64,000 nucleotides of DNA from Turritopsis dohrnii (GCA_027922465.2 BQMF02000119.1:905629-969628), one strand, 5' to 3'; shown: positions 28,167 through 41,918, numbered from the stretch's first letter. The notes: a model not told the origin generated them from the letters alone. Translations and numbers: made by a program.

Positions 28167-31100
28167 ATGACTTCACAAAATACTGTTGTTCAATTAAAAG
28201 CTATCGCGAGAGAACGCGGTCTACATGGCTACTCAAAACTCAGAAAAGCTGAGTTGATCGAATTATTAGCAAACCCACCTGTCCGACCTGTTCCACTACC
28301 AAGATCTGTCCAACCCGTTCCACCACCGAGACCTACTAGGTTTAACCGACCTGTTCCACCACCAAGACCTGTTCCATTTATTCCTACCCAACAAGATATG
28401 GATTTGTTTGAACAGCAAGAAATGGCAAAAAATAGACCTGTTGTGAAAAGTAAGTTGGATGAGTTGAAGGAGTGGTTAGTAAATCACACACCTAAACCTA
28501 TTCGTGAGAAAGTGAGTAGCGCTTTCAGAGAGATGAAGAAGAAGATTCTCAATCTCTACAAGAGGAAGAATGATGAAAAAGATGAAAAATTAGTGAAACC
28601 AAAATCGTTTGTCCCCATTGAAATGGCGTTTGAGGGTTCTTACAAAAGGTTCAAGATAAACTCAGATGGAAAAAAGGATGTTGATTCGTTTCTCGAAAAG
28701 GTTCGACCCATTTTAAGTGATCTGATTATGAGAGAACTCAAAAATAAAAAATCAATAAAAATTCAAGCAACTGTGTGGATCAAATGGAGAAAGGAGGATT
28801 TATCCAATCCTGAAGCGACAATCTATGTCGATAAGGCGTTTAATAGCAATATGGAAACAATTCACAATGAAAGCGATATATCTGATGTTGTCAATAAGAT
28901 GTTCAATAAGATAATCGAACAGGTTGAAAACCCCGCGTTACCTCAATCCGGTTTTGTTATCGATAAAATTTTAAATATTGATGTAGACTTTCACAAGTTA
29001 AAATTAACGAGAGGCAGCTCTTACTTACCGCTACCTAAGAATTTCAGTGGTAAGTATTCGATAATCAATCCTAAAAACGAAGATGATGAAGAGTGCTTCA
29101 AATGGGCTGTTATCGCAGCTCTCAATCATGATAAGATTAAGAAAAATCCGCAAAGGATAATGAATCTCAAGAAACATGTTGATAAATATAATTGGGAGGG
29201 TTTATCGTTTCCAATAGCGCTAAATAAAATAGATTTGTTTGAGAGGAGGAACCCTGATATCGCTGTGCATGTTTTGACAAAAGACGATAAAGAAGGTATC
29301 TATATGTGTCGTAAGTCGAAGCATCATGATCGCAAAGAAACGGTTGTTTTGTTTTTACTATGTGAAGAGGAAAAGAGACATTATATAGCTGTAAAGAACT
29401 TGAGCGGTGTCTTGAGCAAGGTCAACTCGAATCATGAACATAAAGAACATTATTGCTTGAATTGTCTCAATGGATTCTCAAGTGAGAAAACACGAGATGA
29501 ACACTTTGAATATTGTAAAAATAATGATGTTGCGAAGATTGAGATGCCAAAGGAGGGTAGCACCGTTAAGTTTCATGACGGTCAGTACCAGCTCAAAGCT
29601 CCTTTCATAATGTATGCTGATTTCGAAGCTTTGTCAAAAGAGGTTTGTAAAGAACCGCGTAGCGTTATTGGATCATCCACTAAAAAGGTTGGTATACATA
29701 TCCCCACAGGCTTCTGTTGTTATAGCAAATTTGCTCATGGTGAAGTTTCAGACCCTCTAACGCTTTATCGAGGTGAAGACTGTGTTTTACGTTTTGTAGA
29801 TCATGCGGTAGGTGAAGTGAAAAGGCTATACAATATGTTTCCTAAACAGAGAATGCGAGACCTCACATATGAAGAGCAACAAGGATTTACCGATTCAGAT
29901 AAGTGCCACATATGTATGAAAGAATTTGAAAAAGATAATATTAAGGTTAGGGATCACTGTCATTTTACTGGTAAATTTCGTGGAGCTGCACATCAGTCTT
30001 GTAATCTCCGTTACAAAGTGCCTAAATACATCCCGATCGTCTTTCACAATCTGAGCGGATATGATGCTCATCTATTTATCAAAGAACTAGCCAAACAGTA
30101 TGGAGATGAAGGGATTGCTGTCATCGCTGAAAACAAAGAAAAATATATCTCTTTCTCATTGGATGTTAAGGTTGGTGAATACATTGATAAAAATGGGGTG
30201 ACTAGAATTCAAAAGATACAGTTGAGATTCATCGATAGCGTGCGTTTCATGGCTAGTAGTCTGGATAACTTGGTAAACAATCTATCTGATGATCAATGTA
30301 AAAACCTTCGAAAATTCTTCAAGGGTGATGAGCAATTCAAACTATTGAGAAGAAAAGGAGTTTATCCTTATGAATACATTGATTCATTTGATAAGTTTAA
30401 CGAAACTAAGCTCCCACCAAAAGATGCTTTTTACAGCAAGTTGAACATGAAAGGTATCAGTGATGCTGATTATACGCATGCACAGAATGTGTGGAAACAT
30501 ATGAAAAATAAAAATATGGGTACGTATCATGATCTCTACCTCAAGACAGATGTTCTATTGCTTGCTGATGTTTTTGAGACTTTTAGGGAAACATGTATAA
30601 CAAACTATAAACTGGATCCTGCACATTTTTACACTGCTCCAGGATTAGCTTGGCAAGCCTGTTTGAAAAAGACAGAGGTTGAGTTGGATCTATTGTCAGA
30701 TATGGATATGTTTCTGTTCGTAGAGCAAGGTATTAGAGGAGGTCTCTGTCAAGCTGTTCATAGACATGCTAAAGCTAATAACAAGTATATGGATGCTAAA
30801 TATAAGAAGACTGAAGAAAGTAGCTATCTCCAATATCTTGATGCAAACAATCTATATGGATGGGCTATGATTCAGAAGCTACCGACAGGGCATTTCAAGT
30901 GGGTAGATGCTAATAAATTTACCACCGATTTGATTTCAAAGTTGGCTGAGAAAGACGGTAAATATGGTTATCTTCTTGAAGTTGATGTGAACTATCCTCA
31001 GGAGCTTCATGATTCACATAACGATCTTCCATTTATGCCTGAGCGAAAGAAGATCAATGGTGTAGAAAAGCTAACTCCATGTCTTTCAGACAAGAAGAAC

Positions 31101-32051
31101 TATACTATTCATATCCGTGCACTTGATCAAGCGCTGAAGCATGGTCTTGTTCTTGAGAAGGTTCATAGAGTACTGAGATTTAGACAAAGCGCATGGTTGA
31201 AGCCGTACATCGATTTCAACACCAATTTGCGTACTAAATCAAAGAATGACTTTGAAAAAGACTTTTTCAAGCTCATGAACAATTCAGTCTTTGGTAAAAC
31301 TATGGAGAATCAACGTAAACATAAAGATATACGTTTGGCTACCAAGAAAGACCAATATGAGAAGCTGGTGATGAAACCTAATTTCAAGGGTAGTATCTGT
31401 TTCAGTGAACATTTGATGGCTGCTGAAATGCAAAAGATCAAACTCGTGTTGAACAAGCCGATCTATCTGGGACCTACAGTTCTTGATTTGTCAAAGACGA
31501 TTATGTACGAGTTTCACTATGATTACATGAAACCAAAATATGGTGACAATCTAAAGCTCTGCTATATGGATACAGACAGCTTTGTCTATCACATCAAAAC
31601 CGACGACTTCTACAAAGATATTGCCGATGATGTAGCTTTGAGATTCGACACTTCAGCGTATGATGAGAAAGATAACAGACCTTTACCCATAGGTTTGAAT
31701 AAGAAAGTCATTGGTCTAATGAAAGATGAGTTGGGTGGTAAGATAATGACAGAGTTTGTTGCTCTAAGAGCGAAGACATATGCATATAAACAGCTAGATG
31801 GAAAAGAAGACAAGAAGTGCAAGGGAGTCAAGAAGTGTGTAGTAAAGAAGACCATGGGGTTTGATGATTACAAGAGATGCTTGTTCGATGGTAAGAATGT
31901 TTACAGAGAACAGATGACCTTTCAATCGATTAAGCATGATGTTCACACTATAAAAACAAACAAACTCGCTCTCAATGCGGATGATGACAAAAGAATTATT
32001 GTAAAAGATGGTATTGCTACATATGCTAGAGGGCATTACAGATATGTATAA
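28167..32051 (+). CDS. Protein-primed family B DNA polymerase of Polinton
   Basis: 1294 residues. N-terminal SAP-like motif (3-32) and proline-rich PVPPPRP repeats (40-75). A domain with DDEECFKWAVIAALNH (about 307-322) and HYIAVKNLS (about 408), then a CxxC...HxxxxC finger (430-450). Exonuclease Exo I YADFEAL (near 482), an HNH/endonuclease VII-like CHICM...RDHCHFTGKFRGAAH insert (580-612), Exo II HNLSGYDAHLF (near 628), Exo III YLKTDVLLLADVF (near 790). Polymerase motif A LDANNLYGWAM (near 892), motif B KLMNNSVFGKTMEN (near 1035), motif C YMDTDSF (near 1133). All catalytic acids are present. Replicates the linear element from its protein-capped ends. The terminal repeat follows within 90 bp. 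Confidence 0.95.
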   Translation: MTSQNTVVQLKAIARERGLHGYSKLRKAELIELLANPPVRPVPLPRSVQPVPPPRPTRFNRPVPPPRPVPFIPTQQDMDLFEQQEMAKNRPVVKSKLDELKEWLVNHTPKPIREKVSSAFREMKKKILNLYKRKNDEKDEKLVKPKSFVPIEMAFEGSYKRFKINSDGKKDVDSFLEKVRPILSDLIMRELKNKKSIKIQATVWIKWRKEDLSNPEATIYVDKAFNSNMETIHNESDISDVVNKMFNKIIEQVENPALPQSGFVIDKILNIDVDFHKLKLTRGSSYLPLPKNFSGKYSIINPKNEDDEECFKWAVIAALNHDKIKKNPQRIMNLKKHVDKYNWEGLSFPIALNKIDLFERRNPDIAVHVLTKDDKEGIYMCRKSKHHDRKETVVLFLLCEEEKRHYIAVKNLSGVLSKVNSNHEHKEHYCLNCLNGFSSEKTRDEHFEYCKNNDVAKIEMPKEGSTVKFHDGQYQLKAPFIMYADFEALSKEVCKEPRSVIGSSTKKVGIHIPTGFCCYSKFAHGEVSDPLTLYRGEDCVLRFVDHAVGEVKRLYNMFPKQRMRDLTYEEQQGFTDSDKCHICMKEFEKDNIKVRDHCHFTGKFRGAAHQSCNLRYKVPKYIPIVFHNLSGYDAHLFIKELAKQYGDEGIAVIAENKEKYISFSLDVKVGEYIDKNGVTRIQKIQLRFIDSVRFMASSLDNLVNNLSDDQCKNLRKFFKGDEQFKLLRRKGVYPYEYIDSFDKFNETKLPPKDAFYSKLNMKGISDADYTHAQNVWKHMKNKNMGTYHDLYLKTDVLLLADVFETFRETCITNYKLDPAHFYTAPGLAWQACLKKTEVELDLLSDMDMFLFVEQGIRGGLCQAVHRHAKANNKYMDAKYKKTEESSYLQYLDANNLYGWAMIQKLPTGHFKWVDANKFTTDLISKLAEKDGKYGYLLEVDVNYPQELHDSHNDLPFMPERKKINGVEKLTPCLSDKKNYTIHIRALDQALKHGLVLEKVHRVLRFRQSAWLKPYIDFNTNLRTKSKNDFEKDFFKLMNNSVFGKTMENQRKHKDIRLATKKDQYEKLVMKPNFKGSICFSEHLMAAEMQKIKLVLNKPIYLGPTVLDLSKTIMYEFHYDYMKPKYGDNLKLCYMDTDSFVYHIKTDDFYKDIADDVALRFDTSAYDEKDNRPLPIGLNKKVIGLMKDELGGKIMTEFVALRAKTYAYKQLDGKEDKKCKGVKKCVVKKTMGFDDYKRCLFDGKNVYREQMTFQSIKHDVHTIKTNKLALNADDDKRIIVKDGIATYARGHYRYV

Positions 32052-32139
32052 GATAAAACAAAAAAAATAAATGAACTATATATGATACCTGGATATTGAC
32101 TTTGAAGATCTTTTTGACTGCATCGATGATCTGTGTGTG

Positions 32140-32440
32140 TCTGTATGTTATAAGTATTGTTAGCTTATTTATATTATAAAGTTTAAACTGCTACCAACTG
32201 CTACAAACTGCTTTTTACTACAATCGGGTATTTCCCCATGGATATTTTTATGAGATATTTAATTGTTTACAATTATGAGTAATTTGTGGTTATAATAATA
32301 GAAACTACTTACGTAATCAAAATAACACGTTTCATAACTCGTATCGCGTTATGAAAACAAAGATCTTATATGATAGCTATAGTAGGGAAATTCCCCGACA
32401 TCGTATGATTTTGGGCTAGCATCGGCACTTTCCTATCTCT
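32140..32440 (+). repeat. Right terminal inverted repeat of the Polinton
   Basis: Ends CACTTTCCTATCTCT at 32440, followed by the AGTTA duplication. Inner part contains ATCGGGTATTTCCCC, an insertion absent from the other three terminal-repeat copies in the window. Confidence 0.92.
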
Positions 32441-32445
32441 AGTTA

Positions 32446-33239
32446 TTACAAAAACTTCTCAAAAGCATGTATTTTTTAATGTTCATTTAAATGGTAACTT
32501 AGGTATACACAACATAAATAGCAATCGTATGAAGACGGAAGCCATATATGTTTGACATCTTTTGCTGAAAATAAGGTATCTAATCTGTTATCTTTCAAAT
32601 GCCAAAACCCGCAGAACAGTTAACGCAATGGTTTATCTCTGAAATTGAATTTTAATGTTTATATAGTTTTTAAACACAATGAAATAATCATGGCGTCAGT
32701 ATTTACGAAATTTTATGTGCATTCGATTGGTGGGAACTATTTTAATATCGAATGCATTAATGTTAAGGTTCTGTTTGGTTAAATATACGGTGTCATACCT
32801 TTTTGGTCTGAGTGTGGCTTCTTCATGACGTCAAGAATAATTTATATATACTATGCATAGTAAACAAAACCGAAAGTGATAATGAGTTAACGTTAAAATC
32901 ACCGAACTAGACTTGAGAAAACGACAGATGTATATGGTTCCTGGATTATTATTCACAAATAAGGATTATAAGGAATTACGGGGTGTAGCAAATATATTAC
33001 TTTGGTAAACATGTTCAAATATGGGACAAACAGTGTACATTCTTTGTTTACCTATTGTTTCAAATTTTTGTATTATTAAATTATATGAGGCCAAGAAATA
33101 TGTGGTAAGCATATCTTTTGGTGGAGTAATTAAATAGAAGATATGTAGAATTTGCGACACCCTTAATTTGATGTATTGCTCGAGTAGTGAAACAGAAAAT
33201 ATCAGATTTTCTGCAATTTCTTCAAACCGAACAAATGAA
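32446..33239. other. No gene seen
   Basis: AT-rich intronic sequence of the surrounding RAG1-N-like transposon. Only short frames; no repeats recognised before the satellite array. Confidence 0.4.
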
Positions 33240-35215
33240 AAAAGAACATTCAGAATTACACCGTCTCATATTTACAAAAATGATATATCAACTGTATAAT
33301 AAATGTATGACATAGGTAGACATGTTGCAACAGGAGTCAAATGATACACATTATTGTCTACCAATTACCTCATTTTCAATAATGACTGTATAGATATGAT
33401 TCACGTGATGATTTCCAAAAGTCAATAGAACTTATATATCAGAAAGTGGCAGTTTTTCTCAAAATTTGTAATTTGAAACAAATTGAATACCATGAAACGT
33501 CTGCCATTTTGTGTTGACGCAAGGGCGAAGCATGAAAGCTTTATCTAAACTGTGTTCCGTTGGAAGTACATGTGGTTGAAGGATTGAAAGAGTTAGTTAC
33601 TTATATGTACGGAAACAGCTTCAGTATACCACTTGTTGTTATCAAAAAATGTAGCATTGCATACATCTCAAATGATATATCAACTGTATAATAAATGTAT
33701 GACATAGGTAGACATATTGCAACAAGAGTCAAATGATACACATTTTTGTCTACCGATTACCTCATTTTCAATAATGACTGTATAGATATGATTCACGTTA
33801 CGTTTTCCAAAAGTCAATAGAACTTATATATCAGAAAGTGGCAGTTTTTCTCAAAACTTGTAATTTGAAACAAATTGAATACGTCTGCCATTTTGTGTTG
33901 ATGCAAGGGCAAAGCATGAAAGCTTTATCCAAACTGCGTTCCGTTGGAAGTACATGTGGTTGAAGGATTGAAAGAGTAAGTTACGTATATGTAAGGAAAC
34001 AGCTTCAGTATACCACTTGTTGTTATCAAAAAATGTACCATTGCATACATCTCAAATGATATATCAACTGTATAATAAATGTATGACATAGGTAGACATG
34101 TTACAACAGGAGTCAAATGATACACATTATTGTCTACCGATTACCTCATTTTCAATAATGACTGTACAGATATGATTCACGTTATGTTTTCCAAACGTCA
34201 ATAGAACTTATATATCAGAAAGTGGCAGTTTTTCTCAAAATTTGTAAATTGAAACAAATTGAAAACGAAAAAACGTCTGCCATTTTGTGTTGACGCAAGG
34301 GCGAAGCATGAAAGCTTTATCTAAACTGTGTTCCGTTGGAAGTACATGTGGTTAAAAGGATTGAAAGAGTTAGTTACTTATATGTAAGGAAACAGCTTCA
34401 GTATACCACTTGTTGTTATCAAAAAATGTAGCATTGCATACATCTCAAATGATATATCAACTGTATAATAAATGTATGACATAGGTAGACATGTTGCAAC
34501 AGGAGTCAAATGATACACATTATTGTCTACCATTTACCTCATTTTCAATAATGACTGTACAGATATGATTCACGTTATGTTTTCCAAACGTCAATAGAAC
34601 TTATATATCAGAAAGTGGCAGTTTTTCTCAAAACTTGTAATTTGAAACAAATTGAATACGTCTGCCATTTTGTGTTGATGCAAGGGCAAAGCATGAAAGC
34701 TTTATCCAAACTGCGTTCTGTTGGAAGTACATGTGGTTGAAGGATTGAAAGAGTAAGTTACGTATATGTAAGGAAACAGCTTCAGTATACCACTTGTTGT
34801 TATCAAAAAATGTAGCATTGCATACATCTCAAATGATATATCAACTGTATAATAAATGTATGACATAGGTAGACATGTTGCAACAGGAGTCAAATGATAC
34901 ACATTTTTGTCTACCGATTACCTCATTTTCAATAATGACTGTACAGATATGATTCACGTTATGTTTTCCAAAAGTCAATAGAACTTATATATCAGAAAGT
35001 GGCAGTTTTTCTCAAAATTTGAAATTTTAAACAAATTGAAAACGAAAAAACGTCTGCCATTTTGTGTTGATGCAGAGTAGAAACATGTTTGTAACCCTTT
35101 TCCAAACTGTATTCCTTTGGAAGTATACAGGAAAGAGTTGGTTACTTATATGCAAGAGAACAGCTTCAGTTTGCCACTTCTTGTTGTAAAAACATGCCTT
35201 GTTGCATACTTATCA
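33240..35215 (+). repeat. Satellite array of about five 388-bp units with a 776-bp higher-order period
   Basis: The anchor ATGATATATCAACTGTATAA occurs at 33280, 33673, 34056, 34449 and 34833, alternating spacings of 393, 383, 393 and 384 bp. Two unit types alternate (GACGCAAGGGCGAAGC versus GATGCAAGGGCAAAGC), so the real period is a dimer. Open frames inside are chance. Confidence 0.93.
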
Positions 35216-36910
<1,695 letters not shown>

Positions 36911-37575
36911 GTAAAGCCGAACTTGCATAATTTTTGCCTTGGAACGGATCGGATCGGACTGGAATTTAAATTTTTATTAAAATTTTGGCGGAAAATAATT
37001 AAGTGTGCAGTGAACAAACATGGCTCTTTTAAGTTTAAGAATGAAAATCTGACTTCTTTTACTGAAAAAAACAAGAGGAAAACAAGAAGGAAAATGTAGG
37101 TTCCCAAGATATTTAACGAAAGAGTGGAAACAGGAGAGTTGATCATGATCATGTGATGTTTGTCCAGTATTTTCGCATGTGTCCTACTCAGTATGAACTT
37201 TTTCTGTCTCAAGTTGCTCCAAAATTAATAAAATCGTCACAGAAAAGGGAAAGATTTTGTGTTGCTTAAAGGTATATTTTCACATGTGGACCTGCATTCG
37301 TTATTTTTGTTGCATTTTTCCTTGGATCATGTTGATTCATCCATGCAAAAATTGTCACAAAATTCTAACGCATGTTAGAAATGTGATTAGCTATTTTGTC
37401 AAAATCCGACCATTTTCCATAGGAAAGTCTGAAAAAAGTTAAAATCATATTAACTTTCATTTGGAACGGAACAGAGCTACGCGGCTAAAATAATGTCTTC
37501 ACGCAAACGCTAGAATATTTTTTCCGTTCTGATCCGTTCCGAGGCAAAAATCATGCAAGTGGAAATTCAGCTTAA
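36911..37575. mobile_element. Small non-autonomous inverted-repeat element
   Basis: Left end CTTGCATAATTTTTGCCTTG then GAACGGATCGG (36923-36957) matches the inverted right end GATCCGTTCCGAGGCAAAAA then TCATGCAAG (37531-37559), with outer extension GTAAAGCCGAA versus TTCAGCTTA. No coding content. No target duplication identified. Confidence 0.5.
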
Positions 37576-38939
37576 GAGTTTGACCAGTATTTATGCTGTT
37601 CAAAGGAAATGTATCCACTAATCAGGTGTACGCCATTCTTTAAGTAGACCTTTTAACGTGTCTACACCCAGATGGAAAGAAGTTCGTGTATACGCCTGTA
37701 CTTACATTTTGTTCAATATGTTTTTATAGAACATTTTGAGGTTATTTTCAAAATTAATGTAATTGTAATCTGTTCCTTCTAGTATAGTAGTGTGCTTTAA
37801 ACTTCACTTCAGAAATCTTCTTTAGCAGATACTATTTATTCACACGGAAAGAACATCACTAGCATATCCAAGTTTATTAGTTTTGATAACAAAGTTAAGA
37901 CCTTTACTTAAGGGTGATTATGGCAAGACAGACAAAGAAAGTAACTTTGTCTGGGTCATGACACTGAGCAGAAATGCTAAAAGATTTTCATTACTACAGA
38001 AGATTACGTCCATGTTTTTAGACTTAATTTCCATTGTATCAAATAGCTTTTTGGTGCTCCAGTGCTTTCTGAAAACACTAATCAGACGGGTACAGAACCA
38101 ATTTTGATATCGATCCGATTCTATCGACTTGCTATTTTAAAATCAGGGAATACCTTATTTTGTATTTCCTTATTTACGAAAGCCGAGAACTTTTATAAAA
38201 AGAATCTTTAAAATTTCAAATCCTCAAATATTTTTTATATCCCAAATAAGTTTTTTCCAATATACATTTACAATCCAGAAATATAGTTTGAAGCTAGATT
38301 TCAAATCCGAATTTCAATATCCGAGAAAAGAACGGCCAGGATCTTTTTACCAGTGCTTTTATTTAATGATGTTATATATATTCACTTCATTTTAATATCA
38401 ATCAAGTAACACCAGCACCAAAACAATTAAAACATGCTTACCAACCAATCGGGATTTAAAAGTAAATATCCCTAAACATGTAAAGACGGAAGAAGATACG
38501 AAAAATTACGTTGGACTGTTTTCCATTTCTTTCTGCTTTACAGATCTTGCAGATACTCTTTATGCCATCTACTCCAAAATTCATTTGCAATGTGTTGTGC
38601 CCATCACCATCTTTACTTTAAATACAAATCGTGACTGGGAAATTCACTAGGAGGTGAGCCATACATGACGATTGCCATTTTGACCAACTTTGAAAAATGA
38701 ACAAAGTTTATTTTACTATTCGTCTTTGTAATCATCGTTGCATAGTTGTCTTTACATTTTGTTATAAAAGGAGGAGGATTCGAAATGTGACTTATTGTAG
38801 TTTGTTTAAGATGCTTTGTCGAGGCTTTAACAGTTTCATTTGTTCATTATTTTTATTTACTTATTTTAGTTCATTTTTAAGAAAAATTAAACAGTTAATT
38901 GGATTAAATCTAATCTTGATAAAGTCTTTAATATTTAAC
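37576..38939. other. No gene seen
   Basis: AT-rich; no convincing frames, repeats or RNA genes. Confidence 0.4.
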
Positions 38940-39145
38940 GTCTCATATTAAAAATGACATATCAACTGTATAATAAATGTATGACATAGGTAGACATGTT
39001 GCAACAGGAGTCAAATGATACACATTATTGTCTACCAATTACCTCATTTTCAATAATGACTGTATAGATATTATTGACGTTATTATTCCCAAAAATCGAT
39101 AGAAATCGTATAGAAAGTGTCAGAAAGTGGCAGTTTGTAAAATAA
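38940..39145 (+). repeat. Solitary partial copy of the 388-bp satellite
   Basis: From AACGTCTCATATT through GACTGTATAGATAT it matches the array start, including the sequence just before the first full unit, so it derives from the array edge. Confidence 0.85.
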
Positions 39146-40045
39146 TTTGTAAAATAAGAAATATTCATGGAAAACGATAGCGATTCAGGATGTATAAAAA
39201 GAGAAGGACTTACAACTTTTATAAATCTATCCAAATATTTCTTTATTTAATTTTGACATAAGTAGAAACTCCATCAATTTCCGATAAGAATACTTTAAAA
39301 GAAGAAATTATTGCACTGATGTGAATACAGAAGCACATATCAAATGATGTTTATTTTGCCGACCTAGTCTGTTTTTTTCCGAATTTTCTCCTCATTAATA
39401 TGTTGTTGGGAAACCAAAAGAATTTAAGATAATGATACTTTGTTTTAAGCCCTTTGTTCATAATAAATAGCTTTTCGTTTTCAGACCATTTCCCAATTGT
39501 TCTATATCTGCAGACATGAGCATAGTCTTGTAGACAGAGAATCGTAGACAAAAATGCCATTTCGAATATTGCTGTGGTCCAAGGGTGGTTTAATACGGCA
39601 ATCGCTTTCGCTTCTCTCGTAATAAGATATTTCTTAGTCTTGTTTTATTTGAAACGGCTAAGTTTGACTTAGAATAGGGAAAATGAGTAAAACTTTGCTA
39701 AAAGAATTCTAAATAAGTTAAACATGAAAAGACAAAATGTAATAAGTTAAACATGAAAAGACAAAATGTAATAAGTTAAACATGAAAAGACAAAATAACC
39801 CACAGGTCGGGTCCAGGTCGACCACTAAGAAAGATAATAGGGAATTACTTTCAAACGCAAAAACTTGGCAGGCATCTCATGATTATGTAACGATTTCATA
39901 ACTCTTTTTAAGAGTTATTTAGATAACTATTTGAGTCATGGCTGCACATTCTTAATGTCTATGGATAACCTATCTTTGGTCAGTAGCTACCATTAACTAA
40001 CCTATAAAGCGATCTAAACAAATTATTGCGTTGTACAGATACCTT
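39146..40045. other. No gene; short 29-bp tandem repeat
   Basis: At 39712-39796 three copies of AATAAGTTAAACATGAAAAG plus ACAAAATGT lie in tandem. Nothing else recognised. Confidence 0.5.
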
Positions 40046-40824
40046 CTTATTGAAATTCCATCCGGAAAAATGTGAATGACCTAGGCATAAATTTCGATGA
40101 GCATCTTTCATTTGAAAAACACAACTGTGAAAAAAGCTAATGCTCTTGTTCGTATGTTACGGCGAACATTTGTCTACCTAGATAAGGATTGTTTCAAGCT
40201 ACTGTTCACAAGTATTGTACGCCCCCACCTCGAATATGGTGCTCCCGTGTGGAACCCTCACCTGCAACGACAGATCTTCCTTCTCGAAGATGTACAACGT
40301 CGCGCAACAAAATTGATACCTGGAATGAAAAACCTTAGCTACAAGGAAAGACTGGAGATCATGAACCTTCCATCTCTGCAGTATCGTCGATATAGGGGCG
40401 ACATGATCGAGATGTATAAGATCACCCATGACCTTTATGACAAAGAAACTATTGGAAATTTTCTTCGCTTTCGATCTCAGGATAGTCAAAAACACGATCT
40501 ACGTCGTCACGAATTCACGATTATCCGACAAAAGTGTCTTAAAGACGTTTAAAAATATTCATTTCAAAATCGAGTTGCGGAACAATGGAATAACCTGCCA
40601 CCGGACGTTGTGCAAGCACCATCACTTAATACGTTCGAAATTCGACTTGACAAATTATGGAAAAGTGCTGGTATCATGTTCGACATCAATCTGAATCTTG
40701 TCGAAACAACAGCCTCCCGACAAACTCGATTTCGACAAGTCGTCAAAGATTGAACCTGGTGTTAAAGGCACCATGTGCCTACTTCCAGAAATTTGTATAA
40801 TAATATGATAATAATTAAAAAAAA
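40046..40824 (+). pseudogene. 5'-truncated non-LTR retrotransposon (3' end of reverse transcriptase ORF)
   Basis: Frame 40097-40552 encodes the region after the RT catalytic core: MLRRTFVYLDKDCFKLLF, IVRPHLEYGAPVWNPHL, LLEDVQRRATKLIPGM and LPSLQYRRYRGDMIEMYKI. These are typical of CR1/Jockey-type LINEs. After a frameshift near 40550 the end continues to about 40752 (QWNNLPPDVVQAPSLNTFE). A short A-rich tail follows. It is a different LINE from the one at 59.3-63.2 kb, judging by sequence. Confidence 0.85.
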
Positions 40825-41024
40825 TGTCACTGACTTACTACTGTAACCGCTGCATATTTATTTTAATTTGTTCACTATTACAAAACTTACTTTGTATGAT
40901 TGCATCAAGTACTCTTCCAAACCATGGGAAATAGACCGAAGTATTAAAAAAAATTTTCCCAGTTGTTTACGCACCGTTTTTGCACAACTCAGCCTATATT
41001 GTTTTAATATCCAGGGTATTCGGT

Positions 41025-41242
41025 AATAGACCTTTCCCGAGTTTATTTTTTATCACACTCCGCCTCGTTTTCAATTGCGTTACTATGACAATCGAATCTC
41101 TTGTGCTCAATCATTAACACTATCACAATTATTACACTTATTGCACATTACTGAAATGAGTCCCGTGACATTTCGTTACCATATTAACCATTGCGAAAAC
41201 GAGGCGGAGCTTGATAAAAAATAAACTCGGGAAATGTCTATT
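41025..41242. mobile_element. 218-bp inverted-repeat MITE
   Basis: Ends AATAGACCTTTCCCGAG and (inverted) AATAGACATTTCCCGAG, with arms of about 50 bp sharing TTTATTTTTTATCA and CTCCGCCTCGTTTTC. Target duplication not clear. Confidence 0.7.
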
Positions 41243-41918
41243 GCGCAGTTCTTGCAAAATTTAATTTGTTGTACTATGGATTTAGTAGTAGCATGATTAA
41301 CGCTGTTGCTTGGGGAATAGTAAAGGCAAATGATAGAACAGTGATTGTAGAATTTGGAGGACACTTATCATTATCGTTGGGCTCGGAATATTCATCAAAA
41401 ATTCTTATTTCACCCGCTTTACTTGAAGAAGAGAAGAATGTTTTTCCCCCTGGTAAATTTTTTGAAGTAAGTTAGCATTGGTCAGTACACTAACAAAACT
41501 GTGAGCTAACACTTAGAGAAGTTCTTTTTTTTTGGTAAAGGAAAGATTTCAAAAGAAATAACACAGCTTTAACACTATGATTAGTCGTTCATTTGCGTAA
41601 ATTCAATTTCCATCGGCAGTGAGTAGATAATGATCACATTTCATTTTTGCAAATCTGGACAATTTCAGGCGATCACTAAGTAAGCAGAGCACGCCTGGGG
41701 ATCACTGACTTAGGGGTCCGAAAGTTCCGATCGGGTACATCCAGATAAAAATAGGCGTACATAGGTATTGTTCGACATTAGTAACATATGTTATTGTTAT
41801 ATTTCAAAGGTCTTATATATATATATAATAGTATAAGAAAAGATTGGTCACAACGTTATAACCGTTGAGTTTTTTACTGGCGACCAAAGCGGCCAATCTA
41901 TCAGGCCACTAACAATCT
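41243..41918. other. Mostly non-coding; possible Gypsy leader at the end
   Basis: A 69-codon frame at 41266-41475 is unrecognised. Near 41870, ACTGGCGACCAAAGCGGCC resembles the untranslated leader/primer-binding region upstream of Gypsy gag, and gag follows at 41919. Confidence 0.4.

Larger units (their letters stand above)
17474..32440 (+). mobile_element. Complete Polinton (Maverick)-type element, 14,967 bp
   Basis: Terminal inverted repeats (17474-17745 and 32140-32440) start AGAGATAGGAAAGTG and are identical over about the outer 100 bp. The 5-bp target duplication AGTTA lies at 17469-17473 and 32441-32445. It encodes packaging ATPase, major capsid, penton-like protein, a 387-aa protein, small membrane proteins, retroviral-type integrase, SAP protein and protein-primed DNA polymerase B. 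All main ORFs are open, so insertion is recent. An adenain-type maturation protease, common in this group, is not found. Polintons replicate by protein priming and insert by integrase, and those with capsid genes are probably virus-like; that is family knowledge. Confidence 0.93.

Noticed and set aside
17847..32051. Polinton maturation protease (adenain type)
   Set aside because: Searched by eye for a separate small Cys protease ORF with H-D/E-C order; none found among the ORFs.
33925..34125. Minus-strand 66-codon ORF, also at 34702-34902
   Set aside because: Same satellite unit repeated; chance frame.
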